64,000 bases of DNA from Lachnospiraceae bacterium. Its GTDB lineage: Bacteria; Bacillota; Clostridia; Lachnospirales; Lachnospiraceae. Numbering within the stretch: position 1 is the stretch's first letter; every line of letters begins with the position of its first letter. The DNA lies in NCBI GenBank assembly GCA_910575565.1, contig CAJTFL010000001.1, forward strand, positions 124,001-188,000, read 5' to 3'. The position numbers and the translations under genes are program-made. Below the pieces are notes generated by a model. It was not told the DNA's origin, ran no database searches, and worked only from the letters and a program-made list of their open reading frames with translations. Of this stretch, positions 8,252-17,091 are shown in pieces.

Positions 8252-9055
8252 ATGGTTTATAGTTATTATCCAGGCTGCACGTTAAAAACCAAAGCCAAAG
8301 AACTGGACTTCTATGCAAGGAAGTCAGCCGAAGCCCTTGGATTTACCCTGGAGGAGATTGAGGACTGGCAGTGCTGCGGCGCGGTCTATCCCCTGGCTTC
8401 CGACGAGATCGCAACCAAGCTGTCCGCGGTCAGGGCGTTAAACGCCGCGAAGGAAAAGGGCCAGGATCTGGTCACGCTGTGTTCCGCTTGCCATCATGTG
8501 CTTAAGCGGGTCAATGACGACATGGCCAATGTGCCGGATATCCGGGAGAAGGCAAACAATTACTTAGAGCTTCCGGAAAGCTACTGCGGGGAGACGAAAG
8601 TCTTACATTTCCTGGAAGTCCTTAAGGACAGGGTAGGCTTTGACCAGATCCGGGAAAAGGTGGCAAAGCCCTTAACCGGGCGGAAGATTGGCGCCTACTA
8701 CGGCTGTATGCTGCTGCGTCCCAGCGGGATCTTACAGTTTGACGATCCGGAAAACCCAAAGGTTATGGAAGAGTTTATCCGCGCCTTGGGGGCGGAGCCG
8801 GTAGTTTACCCTTACCGGAATGAATGCTGCGGCGGCTACATTTCCTTAAAGGAAAAGGCCATGGCCGGGCAGATGGCGGACACTATCTTAGAATCCGCCC
8901 AGTATAACGGGGCTGAAGAGCTGGTGACGGCCTGCCCCTTATGTCTTTATAACTTGAACCACAGCGGCCAACCCCATTCGGTAAAGGTAACGTACTTTAC
9001 GGAGATTCTGGCGGAGGCCCTTGGATTAACGGAAGGAGGAGGAGAGGATGACTAG
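8252..9055 (+). CDS. hdrB: Heterodisulfide reductase subunit B-like protein (two CCG domains)
   Basis: This 267-residue protein has two cysteine-rich CCG domains: Cys9, Cys41-Cys42, Cys77, Cys80, then Cys152, Cys192-Cys193, Cys228, Cys231. In HdrB these hold two non-cubane [4Fe-4S] clusters that reduce disulfides or act as an electron exit (family knowledge). The length is close to the family's. It opens a nine-gene redox operon and overlaps hdrC by eight bases. Because this is not a methanogen, the acceptor is unlikely to be CoM-S-S-CoB. In related bacterial Flx-Hdr systems it is an unknown disulfide, and here the fumarate reductase-like genes downstream offer another exit. ATG 8252 is preceded only by a weak binding site. 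Confidence 0.9.
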   Translation: MVYSYYPGCTLKTKAKELDFYARKSAEALGFTLEEIEDWQCCGAVYPLASDEIATKLSAVRALNAAKEKGQDLVTLCSACHHVLKRVNDDMANVPDIREKANNYLELPESYCGETKVLHFLEVLKDRVGFDQIREKVAKPLTGRKIGAYYGCMLLRPSGILQFDDPENPKVMEEFIRALGAEPVVYPYRNECCGGYISLKEKAMAGQMADTILESAQYNGAEELVTACPLCLYNLNHSGQPHSVKVTYFTEILAEALGLTEGGGEDD

Positions 9056-9440
9056 AAATGAACAGAGCCAGGCGGAGCTCATCCGGCGCATAAGCGGCGT
9101 GGATACGAAAAAATGCATGAAGTGCGGCAAATGCTCTGCATCCTGCCCAGCCCTTGATTCCATGGACTTAAAGCCCCATCAGTTTGTCTCCTACGTGGAT
9201 CGGGGAGAGATAGAGCCGTTGCTTCATTCCAAGAGCCTTTGGAAATGCCTTTCCTGCTTTGCCTGCGTGGAGCGGTGTCCCAGGGACGTGAAGCCGGCCA
9301 AGCTAATCGAAGCGGCCCGCCTCCTGGTGATCCGGGAACAGGGCGGCAATTATCTTCTGCCGGATGAAGTGCCCCAATTACTGGATCCGGATCTTCCCCA
9401 GCAGCTTTTGGCAAGCGCGTTTCGTAAGTATGGTAAATAG
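9048..9440 (+). CDS. hdrC: Heterodisulfide reductase subunit C-like ferredoxin
   Basis: Two classic [4Fe-4S] motifs are seen: Cys23, Cys26, Cys29, Cys33 and Cys67, Cys70, Cys73, Cys77, each followed by Pro. At 130 residues it is a little short of methanogen HdrC, but complete. It should pass electrons from HdrA to the HdrB clusters. The ATG lies within the hdrB end, after GGAGGAGGAGAGG, so the two are coupled. Confidence 0.9.
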   Translation: MTRNEQSQAELIRRISGVDTKKCMKCGKCSASCPALDSMDLKPHQFVSYVDRGEIEPLLHSKSLWKCLSCFACVERCPRDVKPAKLIEAARLLVIREQGGNYLLPDEVPQLLDPDLPQQLLASAFRKYGK

Positions 9441-9460
9441 AAAGCAGGAGGTGAATTTCA

Positions 9461-11446
9461 TTGCAAAGAATCGGAGTTTTTGTCTGCCACTGCGGCACGA
9501 ACATCGCGGGAACCGTGGATGTGGAAAAGGTGGTAGAGCAAATCAAATCGGAACCTGGCGTAGTCCATGCGGAAGACTACCAGTATATGTGCTCGGAGGC
9601 AGGCCAGTCCAAGATCCAGGCAGCCATTAAGGAAAAACGCTTAACCGGAGTGGTGGTCTGTTCCTGTTCCCCCAGGATGCATGAAAATACGTTCCGCAAG
9701 GCGGCGGAGAGGGCAGGGTTAAACCCCTACATGGTGGAGATTGCCAATATCCGCGAGCACTGCTCCTGGATCCATAAGAATAAAGAAGAGGCCACAAAAA
9801 AGGCGGTAATCTTAGCCCGGGCGGCCATTGCCAAGGTGAACTTAAACACGCCCTTAACTCCCGGGGAAAGCCGGGTGGTAAAGCGGGCGCTGGTGATCGG
9901 CGGCGGCATCGCCGGGATCCAGACGGCGCTGGATATCGCGGACGCCGGGTACGAGGTGGATATCGTGGAGAAGACCCCCAGCATCGGCGGCAGGATGTCC
10001 CAGCTGGACAAAACCTTCCCTACCTTAGACTGCTCGGCCTGTATCCTTACCCCTAAGATGGTGGAGGCTTCCGCCCATGAGAAGATCCAGATCTTTACCT
10101 ACAGCGAGGTGGAAAAGGTGTCCGGCTTCGTGGGGGATTTTTCCGTGGATATCCGCAAGAAAGCCAGGAGCGTGGATATGGATAAGTGCACCGGCTGCGG
10201 CGTCTGCTCCCAGAAGTGCCCCTCCAAGAAGGCCTTAAGCGAGTTTAACCGGGGTCTGTCCACCAGAAGCGCCATCTACACGCCTTTTGCCCAGGCCATC
10301 CCCAATGTGCCGGTGATTGACCGTGAAAGCTGCATTAAGTTCCAGACCGGCAAATGCGGCCTGTGCGAGAAGGTATGCGCGGCGAAAGCCATTGACTATA
10401 CCCAGAAGGATGAGGTGATTACCAGGGAGTACGGGGCTATCGTGGTGGCTACCGGCTTTGATACCATTAAGCTGGATAAGTTCGGCGAGTATTCCTATGA
10501 TACCTGCCCGGATGTGATTACCTCCCTGGAGTTTGAGCGATTAACCAATGCGGCAGGGCCGACGAAAGGCCATTTGGAGCGGCTTTCCGACCACAAGGCG
10601 CCAAGATCCGTTACCTTTATCCAGTGCGTGGGATCCAGGGATGCCACCTGCAGGGGGAAGACCTACTGCTCCAAGATCTGCTGTATGTACACGGCAAAGC
10701 ACGCCATGCTGATTCGGGACAAGTATCCGGACGTGGAAGTGAACGTATTTTACATTGATGTCCGCACGCCCGGGAAGAATTTCGATGAATTTTACCGCAG
10801 GGCGGTGGAAGAGTACGGCGTAAATTACATAAAAGGCCAGGTAGGCAAGGTGGCGGAGGTAGACGGCCATTTAAGGGTTCAGGCGGTGGATATGCTTGAC
10901 GGCCGCCGGATTATCCTGGATACGGATATGGTGGTTTTGGCTACGGCCATTGAGCCGGATCCATCCGTAAGGAAGCTTGCTACCATGCTGACGGCCAGCA
11001 TCGATACCAATAATTTCCTCACCGAGGCTCATCCCAAGCTCCGTCCGGTGGAAAGCCCCACGGCAGGCGTGTTCCTATCCGGCGTATGCCAGGGGCCGAA
11101 GGATATCCCGGAAACCGTATCCCAGGCAGGGGCTGCGGCAGCTAAGGTAATCGGGCTTTTGGCGAAAGACCGCCTGGTGACGAACCCATGTACGGCCAGC
11201 CCCGACGAGCGCTACTGCAACGGCTGCTCTTCCTGCGAGAAGGTATGCCCATACGGAGCCATTTCCTATGAGAATAAAGAGGTGTTCGATCATGGGATCC
11301 GGGAGACCAGGCGTGTGGCGGTAGTCAACAGCGCATTGTGCCAGGGCTGCGGCGCCTGTACCGTTGCCTGCCCCTCAGGCGCTATGGATCTTAAGGGCTT
11401 CTCCAACAGACAATTAATCGCGGAGGTGGACGCTATATGCAAATAG
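9461..11446 (+). CDS. hdrA: Heterodisulfide reductase subunit A-like flavoprotein (bifurcating core)
   Basis: Full-length HdrA (661 residues). Cys9/Cys11 lie at the N-terminus. An FAD-binding VIGGGIAGIQTA starts near residue 144 and the HdrA hallmark LDCSACILTPKM near 186. Inserted ferredoxin motifs lie near 236 (CTGCGVCSQKCP) and 296 (CGLCEKVC), and two C-terminal clusters near 587 and 628. In known HdrA proteins the flavin splits an electron pair between a low- and a high-potential path. TTG 9461 is the start because AGGAGGTGAATTTCA sits directly upstream and no ATG or GTG fits. It overlaps mvhD by 10 bases. Confidence 0.92.
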   Translation: MQRIGVFVCHCGTNIAGTVDVEKVVEQIKSEPGVVHAEDYQYMCSEAGQSKIQAAIKEKRLTGVVVCSCSPRMHENTFRKAAERAGLNPYMVEIANIREHCSWIHKNKEEATKKAVILARAAIAKVNLNTPLTPGESRVVKRALVIGGGIAGIQTALDIADAGYEVDIVEKTPSIGGRMSQLDKTFPTLDCSACILTPKMVEASAHEKIQIFTYSEVEKVSGFVGDFSVDIRKKARSVDMDKCTGCGVCSQKCPSKKALSEFNRGLSTRSAIYTPFAQAIPNVPVIDRESCIKFQTGKCGLCEKVCAAKAIDYTQKDEVITREYGAIVVATGFDTIKLDKFGEYSYDTCPDVITSLEFERLTNAAGPTKGHLERLSDHKAPRSVTFIQCVGSRDATCRGKTYCSKICCMYTAKHAMLIRDKYPDVEVNVFYIDVRTPGKNFDEFYRRAVEEYGVNYIKGQVGKVAEVDGHLRVQAVDMLDGRRIILDTDMVVLATAIEPDPSVRKLATMLTASIDTNNFLTEAHPKLRPVESPTAGVFLSGVCQGPKDIPETVSQAGAAAAKVIGLLAKDRLVTNPCTASPDERYCNGCSSCEKVCPYGAISYENKEVFDHGIRETRRVAVVNSALCQGCGACTVACPSGAMDLKGFSNRQLIAEVDAICK

Positions 11447-11883
11447 AAAATCAGAATACGGAATTTAAGCCTTTGATCGTTGCTTTCTGCTGCAACTGGT
11501 GCAGCTACGCAGGGGCGGATCTTGCCGGGACCAGCCGTCTGGCTTACCCGGCGGACGTGAAGATTATCCGGGTTCCCTGCTCCTGCCGCGTAAATCCCTT
11601 GTTTATCCTGCGCGCCTTCCAGAAGGGGGCCGACGGCGTGATTATCTGCGGCTGCCATCCGGGAGACTGCCATTACAGCACCGGGAATTACTACGCCAGG
11701 AGAAGGATGACCCTGTTATTCTCCCTGCTGGACTATATCGGGGTGGAAAAGGGAAGGACCAGGGTGGAATGGGTGTCTGCCGCTGAGGGCGTGAAGTTTG
11801 CCACGACCATGAACGACTTTATCGCCAAGATCCGCAGCCTGGGCGAAAATGTAAGATTGGAGGATTTACGATGCAGGAAATGA
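11437..11883 (+). CDS. mvhD: MvhD/FlxD-like [2Fe-2S] electron-transfer subunit
   Basis: The 148-residue protein has the MvhD pattern: CCNWCSYAGAD near residue 16, VPCSCR near 45 and CGCHPGDCHY near 67. In methanogens MvhD passes electrons from hydrogenase to HdrA, and in Flx-Hdr systems FlxD does so from an NAD(P)H module. No hydrogenase large subunit is nearby, so the FAD/NAD module at 13870 is the likely donor. It overlaps both neighbours (10 and 13 bases). Confidence 0.88.
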   Translation: MQIENQNTEFKPLIVAFCCNWCSYAGADLAGTSRLAYPADVKIIRVPCSCRVNPLFILRAFQKGADGVIICGCHPGDCHYSTGNYYARRRMTLLFSLLDYIGVEKGRTRVEWVSAAEGVKFATTMNDFIAKIRSLGENVRLEDLRCRK

Positions 11884-12836
11884 TCGAGAAAGCCAAAAAA
11901 CTTCTTGCCGACGGCACTGTGGCCCGTGTGCTGGGCTGGAGGCGGGGCGAGCTGCCCTACAGCCCGGAACCTGCCTTCTTTACCTCCGAAGAGGAGCTTT
12001 GCGGGTTGGTTTACGACGGGTTCTGCGGCGCCAATTTAAGCAAATATATGATCCAGGCAGGGAAGATGGAGGGGAAGACCCTGGTGTTTTTAAAGCCCTG
12101 TGATACGTATAGCTTTAACCAGCTGTTAAAAGAGCACCGCTTAGAGCGGGAGAATGCTTACATCATCGGCGTGGGCTGCAAGGGCAAGCTGGACATTGAA
12201 AAGATCCGCGCATTAGGGATCAAGGGGATTAAAGCCGTGAAGGAAGAGGGGGACACCTTAAAGGTGGATACCATCTACGGGGAGAAATCCTGCGCTTACG
12301 CCGACGGCGTAATGGAGCGGTGCAAAGTCTGCAAGGGAAGTGGCCATATGGTTTACGACGAGCTGCTGTACGAGGATCTGGAGCTGGCAGTGCCTGCCGG
12401 GGACAGGTTCTTAAAGGTGCGGGAACTGGAAGCCATGGATCCTGAGGAACGGTTTGCCTTCTGGCAGGGGGAATTAAGCAAGTGCATCCGCTGCAATGCC
12501 TGCCGGAACGTGTGCCCTGCCTGCAGCTGCAATAAATGTGTATTTGACAATGACCGGTTTGACACGGCCCAGAAGGCCAACAGCGACACCTTTGAGGAGC
12601 AGATGTTCCACTTAATCCGGGCGTTCCATGTGGCCGGAAGGTGTACGGACTGCGGCGAGTGCAGCCGGGTATGTCCCCAGGGCATCCCGCTTCATCTGCT
12701 GAACCGGAAGCTGATTAAGGATATTGACGAATTATACGGGGAGTTCCAGGCAGGGGCTGATACGGAGACGAAGGCGCCCCTTACGGACTTTACCTTAGAT
12801 GACGCAGAGCCGAGCATTGTCGGGGAAAGGGGTTAG
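11871..12836 (+). CDS. FdhB/FlxB-like Fe-S protein
   Basis: The N-terminal 200 residues resemble the FrhB/FdhB family, which binds flavin and relays hydride or electrons (LKPCDTYSFNQLL and VGCKGKLD). The C-terminal part has a cysteine-dense segment starting at about residue 205 (CIRCNACRNVCPACSCNKC), then a second cluster CTDCGECSRVCP near 260. This matches the extra 4Fe-4S subunit in flxABCD-hdrABC clusters. It starts inside the mvhD end and stops 3 bases before the next gene. The exact role, as a scaffold between the NAD(P)H module and HdrA, is inferred. Confidence 0.75.
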   Translation: MQEMIEKAKKLLADGTVARVLGWRRGELPYSPEPAFFTSEEELCGLVYDGFCGANLSKYMIQAGKMEGKTLVFLKPCDTYSFNQLLKEHRLERENAYIIGVGCKGKLDIEKIRALGIKGIKAVKEEGDTLKVDTIYGEKSCAYADGVMERCKVCKGSGHMVYDELLYEDLELAVPAGDRFLKVRELEAMDPEERFAFWQGELSKCIRCNACRNVCPACSCNKCVFDNDRFDTAQKANSDTFEEQMFHLIRAFHVAGRCTDCGECSRVCPQGIPLHLLNRKLIKDIDELYGEFQAGADTETKAPLTDFTLDDAEPSIVGERG

Positions 12837-12839
12837 GAT

Positions 12840-13877
12840 ATGTATAAAATTGCTAAAGAACAACTGCCGTCCTTATTCGCCGCCATCAAAGCTCAGATGG
12901 ACTTATATATGCCCTTAACGAAAAACGGCCAGGTCAATTACGGGATCTGGTCCGAAGAGGAAGAAACGGCATTGGATGCCCTAAATTCCGTAAAGTCCCC
13001 CAAGGATTTCTTCTTCCCCCAAAGCGAGACTTTATATACCTGCTACATGGAAGGGAAAAATATTTCCGTCACGCCGGAGGAATTAAGGGACGCGCCCTTT
13101 GCCGTCTTTGGGATCCGTGCCTGTGACGTGCAGGGCCTTACGGTTTTGGATCAGGTGTTTTTGGCCGATCCGGTGGATTCCTATTATAAAGCCCGCAGGG
13201 AACACGGCATACTGATTTCCGCGGCCTGCCATGAGCCGGAGGAGACCTGCTTCTGCAAGGCCTTCGGCATCGATGCCCATGACCCGGCAGGGGATGTGGC
13301 TACCTGGACGGTGGGCGATACCCTTTACTGGGAGCCGAAGACGGAAAAAGGGGAGAAGCTTACGGAAAGCTTAAACGCCCTTTTGGCTCCGGCAGGAGAT
13401 GAGGGGAAGGAAGCGGTAAAGAAGGAGCAGGAGGATATCTGCGCCATCACGGAAAAACTGCCTTACGCTAATCTTTCCCTGGATGCCTTTAAGGAAGCCG
13501 AGCTTCTTGATCTGTTTAATTCCCCCAAGTGGGATGAGCTTTACAAGGCCTGCCTAGGCTGCGGAACCTGTACCTTTATCTGTCCCACCTGCCAGTGCTA
13601 TGATATCCGGGACTATAATACGGGGCGGGAGATTAAGCGGTTCCGCTGCTGGGATTCCTGTATGTATTCCGACTTTACCTTAATGGCCCATGGTAATATC
13701 CGCAATACCCAGAAGGAGCGGTTCCGCCAGCGGTTTATGCACAAGCTGGTGTATTTCCCGGAAAATAACGACGGGATGTTCTCCTGCGTAGGCTGTGGCC
13801 GGTGCGTGAATAAATGTCCTTCTAACTTAAACATCGTAAAAGTAATTAAAAGTTTGGGGGTGTCAAGAGATGTGTAA
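12840..13877 (+). CDS. AsrA/FlxC-like 4Fe-4S protein
   Basis: The protein resembles anaerobic sulfite reductase subunit A and hydrogenase beta-type relay proteins: the N-terminal half contains FGIRACDVQGL and CHEPEETCFC. Two ferredoxin motifs follow near residues 238 (CLGCGTCTFICP) and 317 (CVGCGRCVNKCP). With the next gene (AsrB-like) it forms the standard NAD(P)H-to-Fe-S pair. No AsrC sirohaem subunit is present, so sulfite reduction is not indicated. ATG 12840 follows AAAGGGGTTAGGAT. Confidence 0.8.
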   Translation: MYKIAKEQLPSLFAAIKAQMDLYMPLTKNGQVNYGIWSEEEETALDALNSVKSPKDFFFPQSETLYTCYMEGKNISVTPEELRDAPFAVFGIRACDVQGLTVLDQVFLADPVDSYYKARREHGILISAACHEPEETCFCKAFGIDAHDPAGDVATWTVGDTLYWEPKTEKGEKLTESLNALLAPAGDEGKEAVKKEQEDICAITEKLPYANLSLDAFKEAELLDLFNSPKWDELYKACLGCGTCTFICPTCQCYDIRDYNTGREIKRFRCWDSCMYSDFTLMAHGNIRNTQKERFRQRFMHKLVYFPENNDGMFSCVGCGRCVNKCPSNLNIVKVIKSLGVSRDV

Positions 13878-14718
13878 TTGTAACGGAAGCCATAAGGCGG
13901 ACGAGCTGATCCCGGTAGTGGGCGTCATTACCGATATTAAAGAGCAGACCCCGGATGTGAAAACCTTCCGGGTAGTCCGTCCTGAGGGCGGGAAGCTTTT
14001 TGAGCATATGCCGGGGCAGTGCGCCATGATCTCCGTCCCCGGGGTAGGGGAGGCCATGTTTTCCATCACCTCTTCCCCCACCAATAAAGAGTACCAGGAG
14101 TTCAGCATTAAGCGCTGCGGCAGCTTGACTGACTATTTACATACCATGGAAGTGGGGGATCAAGTCACGGTGCGGGGGCCTTACGGCAATTCCTTCCCGG
14201 TAGAAACCGATTTAAAGGGAAAGAACCTTTTATTCATCGCCGGAGGCATTGGGCTTGCCCCCTTAAGGTCGGTGATTAATTATGTTTTGGATAAGCGGGA
14301 AAATTACGGGTCCGTGGATATCCTCTATGGTTCCCGTTCCATGCAGGATCTGGTGGGCCTGGATGAGATTCAAGAGGTTTGGGAAAAAACCGACGGGGTG
14401 GATGTGCATTTAACCATTGACCGTGCCCAGCCGGAATGGGACGGCCATGTAGGCTTTGTTCCCTCCTACCTAAAAGAGCTGGAGTTTTCCACAGATAAGA
14501 CGGTGCTGGTATGCGGGCCGCCCATCATGATTAAGTTCGTGCTGGCCGCCCTGATGGAGATGGGCTTTGAGAAAACCCAGGTGTTCACCACCTTAGAGCT
14601 TCGGATGAAGTGCGGGATCGGGAAATGCGGGCGCTGCAACATTGGCTCCAAGTATGTGTGCAAAGACGGCCCTGTTTTCCGCTGCGACCAGATCGACGAG
14701 CTGCCCAATGAATATTAA
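13870..14718 (+). CDS. AsrB/FlxA-like FAD- and NAD(P)-binding oxidoreductase
   Basis: This is a ferredoxin-NADP reductase-fold protein of 282 residues: FAD site near 50-85 (MFSITSSPT), nucleotide site IAGGIGLAPLRS near 123-134, and a C-terminal CGIGKCGRCN cluster near 248 followed by a fourth Cys (YVC), as in AsrB and hydrogenase gamma subunits. It should oxidise NADH or NADPH and feed electrons to MvhD and HdrA. The start overlaps the upstream stop by 8 bases. The neighbourhood is the strongest evidence that this Hdr complex is pyridine-nucleotide linked. Confidence 0.88.
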   Translation: MCNCNGSHKADELIPVVGVITDIKEQTPDVKTFRVVRPEGGKLFEHMPGQCAMISVPGVGEAMFSITSSPTNKEYQEFSIKRCGSLTDYLHTMEVGDQVTVRGPYGNSFPVETDLKGKNLLFIAGGIGLAPLRSVINYVLDKRENYGSVDILYGSRSMQDLVGLDEIQEVWEKTDGVDVHLTIDRAQPEWDGHVGFVPSYLKELEFSTDKTVLVCGPPIMIKFVLAALMEMGFEKTQVFTTLELRMKCGIGKCGRCNIGSKYVCKDGPVFRCDQIDELPNEY

Positions 14719-14727
14719 GAGGAAGGA

Positions 14728-15414
14728 TTGGTAAAGAAAATGCAGGAAATGGTAAACGTTTATTTCTTTGGAAAAAAATATACGGTTCCGGCCGAACTGA
14801 CCATTATGACGGCCATGGAATATGCCGGGTACAAGCTGGTCAGGGGCTGCGGCTGCCGTCACGGCTTCTGCGGAGCCTGTGCCACGATCTACCGCATTAA
14901 AGGCAAGAACGAGCTGAAAACCTGCTTAGCCTGCCAGACCCAGGTACAGGAAGGGATGTACGTAGCCAGCATCCCCTTCTTCCCCACGGACAAGCGGACA
15001 TACGACATAGAAGAGATTAAGCCTACGGAACAGATTATGATGGAGCTTTATCCGGAAATCTACAGCTGCATCGGCTGCAATGCCTGTACGAAGGCCTGCC
15101 CCCAGAAGCTGAATGTGATGCAGTACATTGCTTACGCCCAAAGGGGAGAGTATGACAAGTGCGCCAGGGAGTCCTTTGACTGCGTAGGCTGCGGGATCTG
15201 CTCCACCAGATGCCCGGCAGGCATTTCCCATCCCATGGTAGGCCTGCTTGCCAGGAGGCTGAACGGCAAATATATTGCCCCCCAGACCGGACACTTAAAA
15301 GACCGGGTGGAGGCCATCCATCACGGCGAGTATGACCAGCTGATTGAGCAGATCATGCAAAAGCCCATTGAAGAACTGAAAGAGCTGTACAACCATCGGG
15401 ATATTGAGAAATAA
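14728..15414 (+). CDS. SdhB/FrdB-like iron-sulfur subunit
   Basis: The N-terminal part has a plant-type [2Fe-2S] site (CGCRHGFCGAC, with a fourth ligand in CLAC), and the C-terminal part has two cubane motifs (CIGCNACTKACP and CVGCGICSTRCP). The order matches FrdB/SdhB or TfrB, but the third motif binds [4Fe-4S] rather than [3Fe-4S], and no HdrB-type CCG domain is fused. It probably wires the Hdr complex to the flavoprotein downstream. The start is uncertain: TTG 14728 has a close AGAGGAAGGA, while ATG 14740 lies 12 codon-bases further. Confidence 0.82.
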   Translation: MVKKMQEMVNVYFFGKKYTVPAELTIMTAMEYAGYKLVRGCGCRHGFCGACATIYRIKGKNELKTCLACQTQVQEGMYVASIPFFPTDKRTYDIEEIKPTEQIMMELYPEIYSCIGCNACTKACPQKLNVMQYIAYAQRGEYDKCARESFDCVGCGICSTRCPAGISHPMVGLLARRLNGKYIAPQTGHLKDRVEAIHHGEYDQLIEQIMQKPIEELKELYNHRDIEK

Positions 15415-15429
15415 GGAGGGAGAAACCAT

Positions 15430-17052
15430 ATGGCAGACCAGGCTATTTTAACGGCAGAGATGCTGGAATCGATTCAGAAGGTAGAGGCCACCAGGGCCTC
15501 CAGGATCGGCGTGGAGCCGAGGCGCATGGATGCGGATGAGAAAGACAGGCTCCTTAAGCAGTACCATCCGGATTATAAGGACGACGGCTTTGCTACCTTA
15601 AAGATGGGGCCGAATAAGGGGGAGAAAGCCCCGGTGGAACTTAGCAGGCTCCTTCAGGCAAACAGCCGCGTGCTGGGGAAAGAAATGGATTTAAACAGCC
15701 CGGACGTTGATGTGGATGTGCTGGTAATCGGCGGCGGCGGCGCAGGCTCTTCCGCGGCCATTGAAGCCCACAGGGGCGGCGCAAAGGTAATGATCGTGAC
15801 GAAGCTTAGGATCGGCGATGCCAATACCATGATGGCAGAGGGCGGGATCCAGGCGGCGGACAAGGAAAACGACTCTCCCCAGAGGCATTACCTGGACGCT
15901 TTCGGCGGCGGCCATTTTGCGGCCAAGCCGGAGCTGCTTTCCAAGCTGGTAATGGAAGCGCCGGACGCCATCCAGTGGCTGAACGGCTTAGGGGTGATGT
16001 TTGACAAGGCATCCGACGGAACCATGATCACCACCCACGGCGGCGGCACTTCCCGGAAAAGGATGCACGCCTGTGCCGACTACACCGGCGCGGAGATTAT
16101 GCGTGTGCTGCGGGATGAGGTATTAAACCAAGGGATCCCGGTTATGGATTTTACCTCGGCCATTGAGCTGGTAAAGGATGACAAGGGTCAGGTGGCCGGA
16201 GCGATCTTACAGAATATGGAAACCGATGAATGCCTGGTGGCAAGGGCAAAGGTGGTGATCCTGGCTACCGGCGGCGCAGGGCGGCTACATTACCAGGGCT
16301 TCCCCACTTCCAACCATTACGGCGCTACGGCTGACGGCTTAGTGCTGGGATACCGCGCAGGGGCAAACCTGTTATACCAGGATACCATCCAGTACCATCC
16401 CACCGGCGTGGCTTACCCGCCCCAGCTTTTCGGAGCCCTGGTAACGGAGAAAGTCCGTTCCGTAGGCGCCCAGCTGGTAAACCGGGAAGGGGAAGCGTTT
16501 ATGCATCCCTTGGAGACCAGGGATGTTTCGGCAGCTTCCATTATCCGGGAGTGCAGCGACAGGGGAAAAGGCGTCCCCACCCCAGGCGGCGGCTTCGGCA
16601 TCTGGCTGGATACACCTTTAATTGAAATGCTCCATGGGGAGGGAACCATCGAGAAGCGGATCCCGGCCATGCTTAGGATGTACTTAAATTACGGCATTGA
16701 TATGCGGAAAGTGCCCATCCTGATTTACCCCACCCTCCATTACCAGAACGGCGGCTTGGAGATTAACGCAGACTGCGCTACCCCGGCTATTGGAAATCTT
16801 CTGGTAGCCGGCGAGGCGGTAGGCGGGATCCACGGGCGCAACCGTTTAATGGGCAATTCCCTTTTGGATATCATCGTCTTTGGCCGGGACGCGGGGAAGA
16901 CGGCGGCAAAACGGTGCAGGGAGGTAAGCCTTGGAGCTCCAACCTTAGCTCATGTGGAAGCCTTTGCCAAAGAGCTTAAAGAAGCAGGGATTGAGGAAGG
17001 CCAGGCATCGCCTTTGCTGCTGCCGCCTTATGCCCGCAGGAAAAACCGGTAA
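15430..17052 (+). CDS. Fumarate reductase/succinate dehydrogenase-type flavoprotein
   Basis: An FAD motif VLVIGGGGAGSS begins near residue 97. Family signatures follow: QYHPTGVAYPP, LHYQNGGLEI and HGRNRLMGNSLLDIIVFGRDAG, the last two lining the dicarboxylate site. An N-terminal extension of about 95 residues is unusual. At the place where E. coli FrdA has the His that binds FAD covalently (HTVAAEGG), this protein has Asn (NTMMAEGG), so FAD is probably non-covalent, as in TfrA or NadB. It is soluble, with no FrdC/FrdD membrane anchors nearby. The likely reaction is fumarate to succinate, or a related enoate, with electrons from the SdhB-like subunit. Confidence 0.85.
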   Translation: MADQAILTAEMLESIQKVEATRASRIGVEPRRMDADEKDRLLKQYHPDYKDDGFATLKMGPNKGEKAPVELSRLLQANSRVLGKEMDLNSPDVDVDVLVIGGGGAGSSAAIEAHRGGAKVMIVTKLRIGDANTMMAEGGIQAADKENDSPQRHYLDAFGGGHFAAKPELLSKLVMEAPDAIQWLNGLGVMFDKASDGTMITTHGGGTSRKRMHACADYTGAEIMRVLRDEVLNQGIPVMDFTSAIELVKDDKGQVAGAILQNMETDECLVARAKVVILATGGAGRLHYQGFPTSNHYGATADGLVLGYRAGANLLYQDTIQYHPTGVAYPPQLFGALVTEKVRSVGAQLVNREGEAFMHPLETRDVSAASIIRECSDRGKGVPTPGGGFGIWLDTPLIEMLHGEGTIEKRIPAMLRMYLNYGIDMRKVPILIYPTLHYQNGGLEINADCATPAIGNLLVAGEAVGGIHGRNRLMGNSLLDIIVFGRDAGKTAAKRCREVSLGAPTLAHVEAFAKELKEAGIEEGQASPLLLPPYARRKNR

Positions 17053-17091
17053 CGTTAAGGTTATGCGATGATAATTGAAGGAGGAGCAGCT

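Noticed and set aside
11437..11883. MvhD as part of a [NiFe] hydrogenase
   Set aside because: No hydrogenase large or small subunit (MvhA/MvhG) lies in the window.
12840..14718. AsrAB pair as a sulfite reductase
   Set aside because: No AsrC sirohaem subunit is present; the pair fits the Flx-type NAD(P)H module of the Hdr operon.
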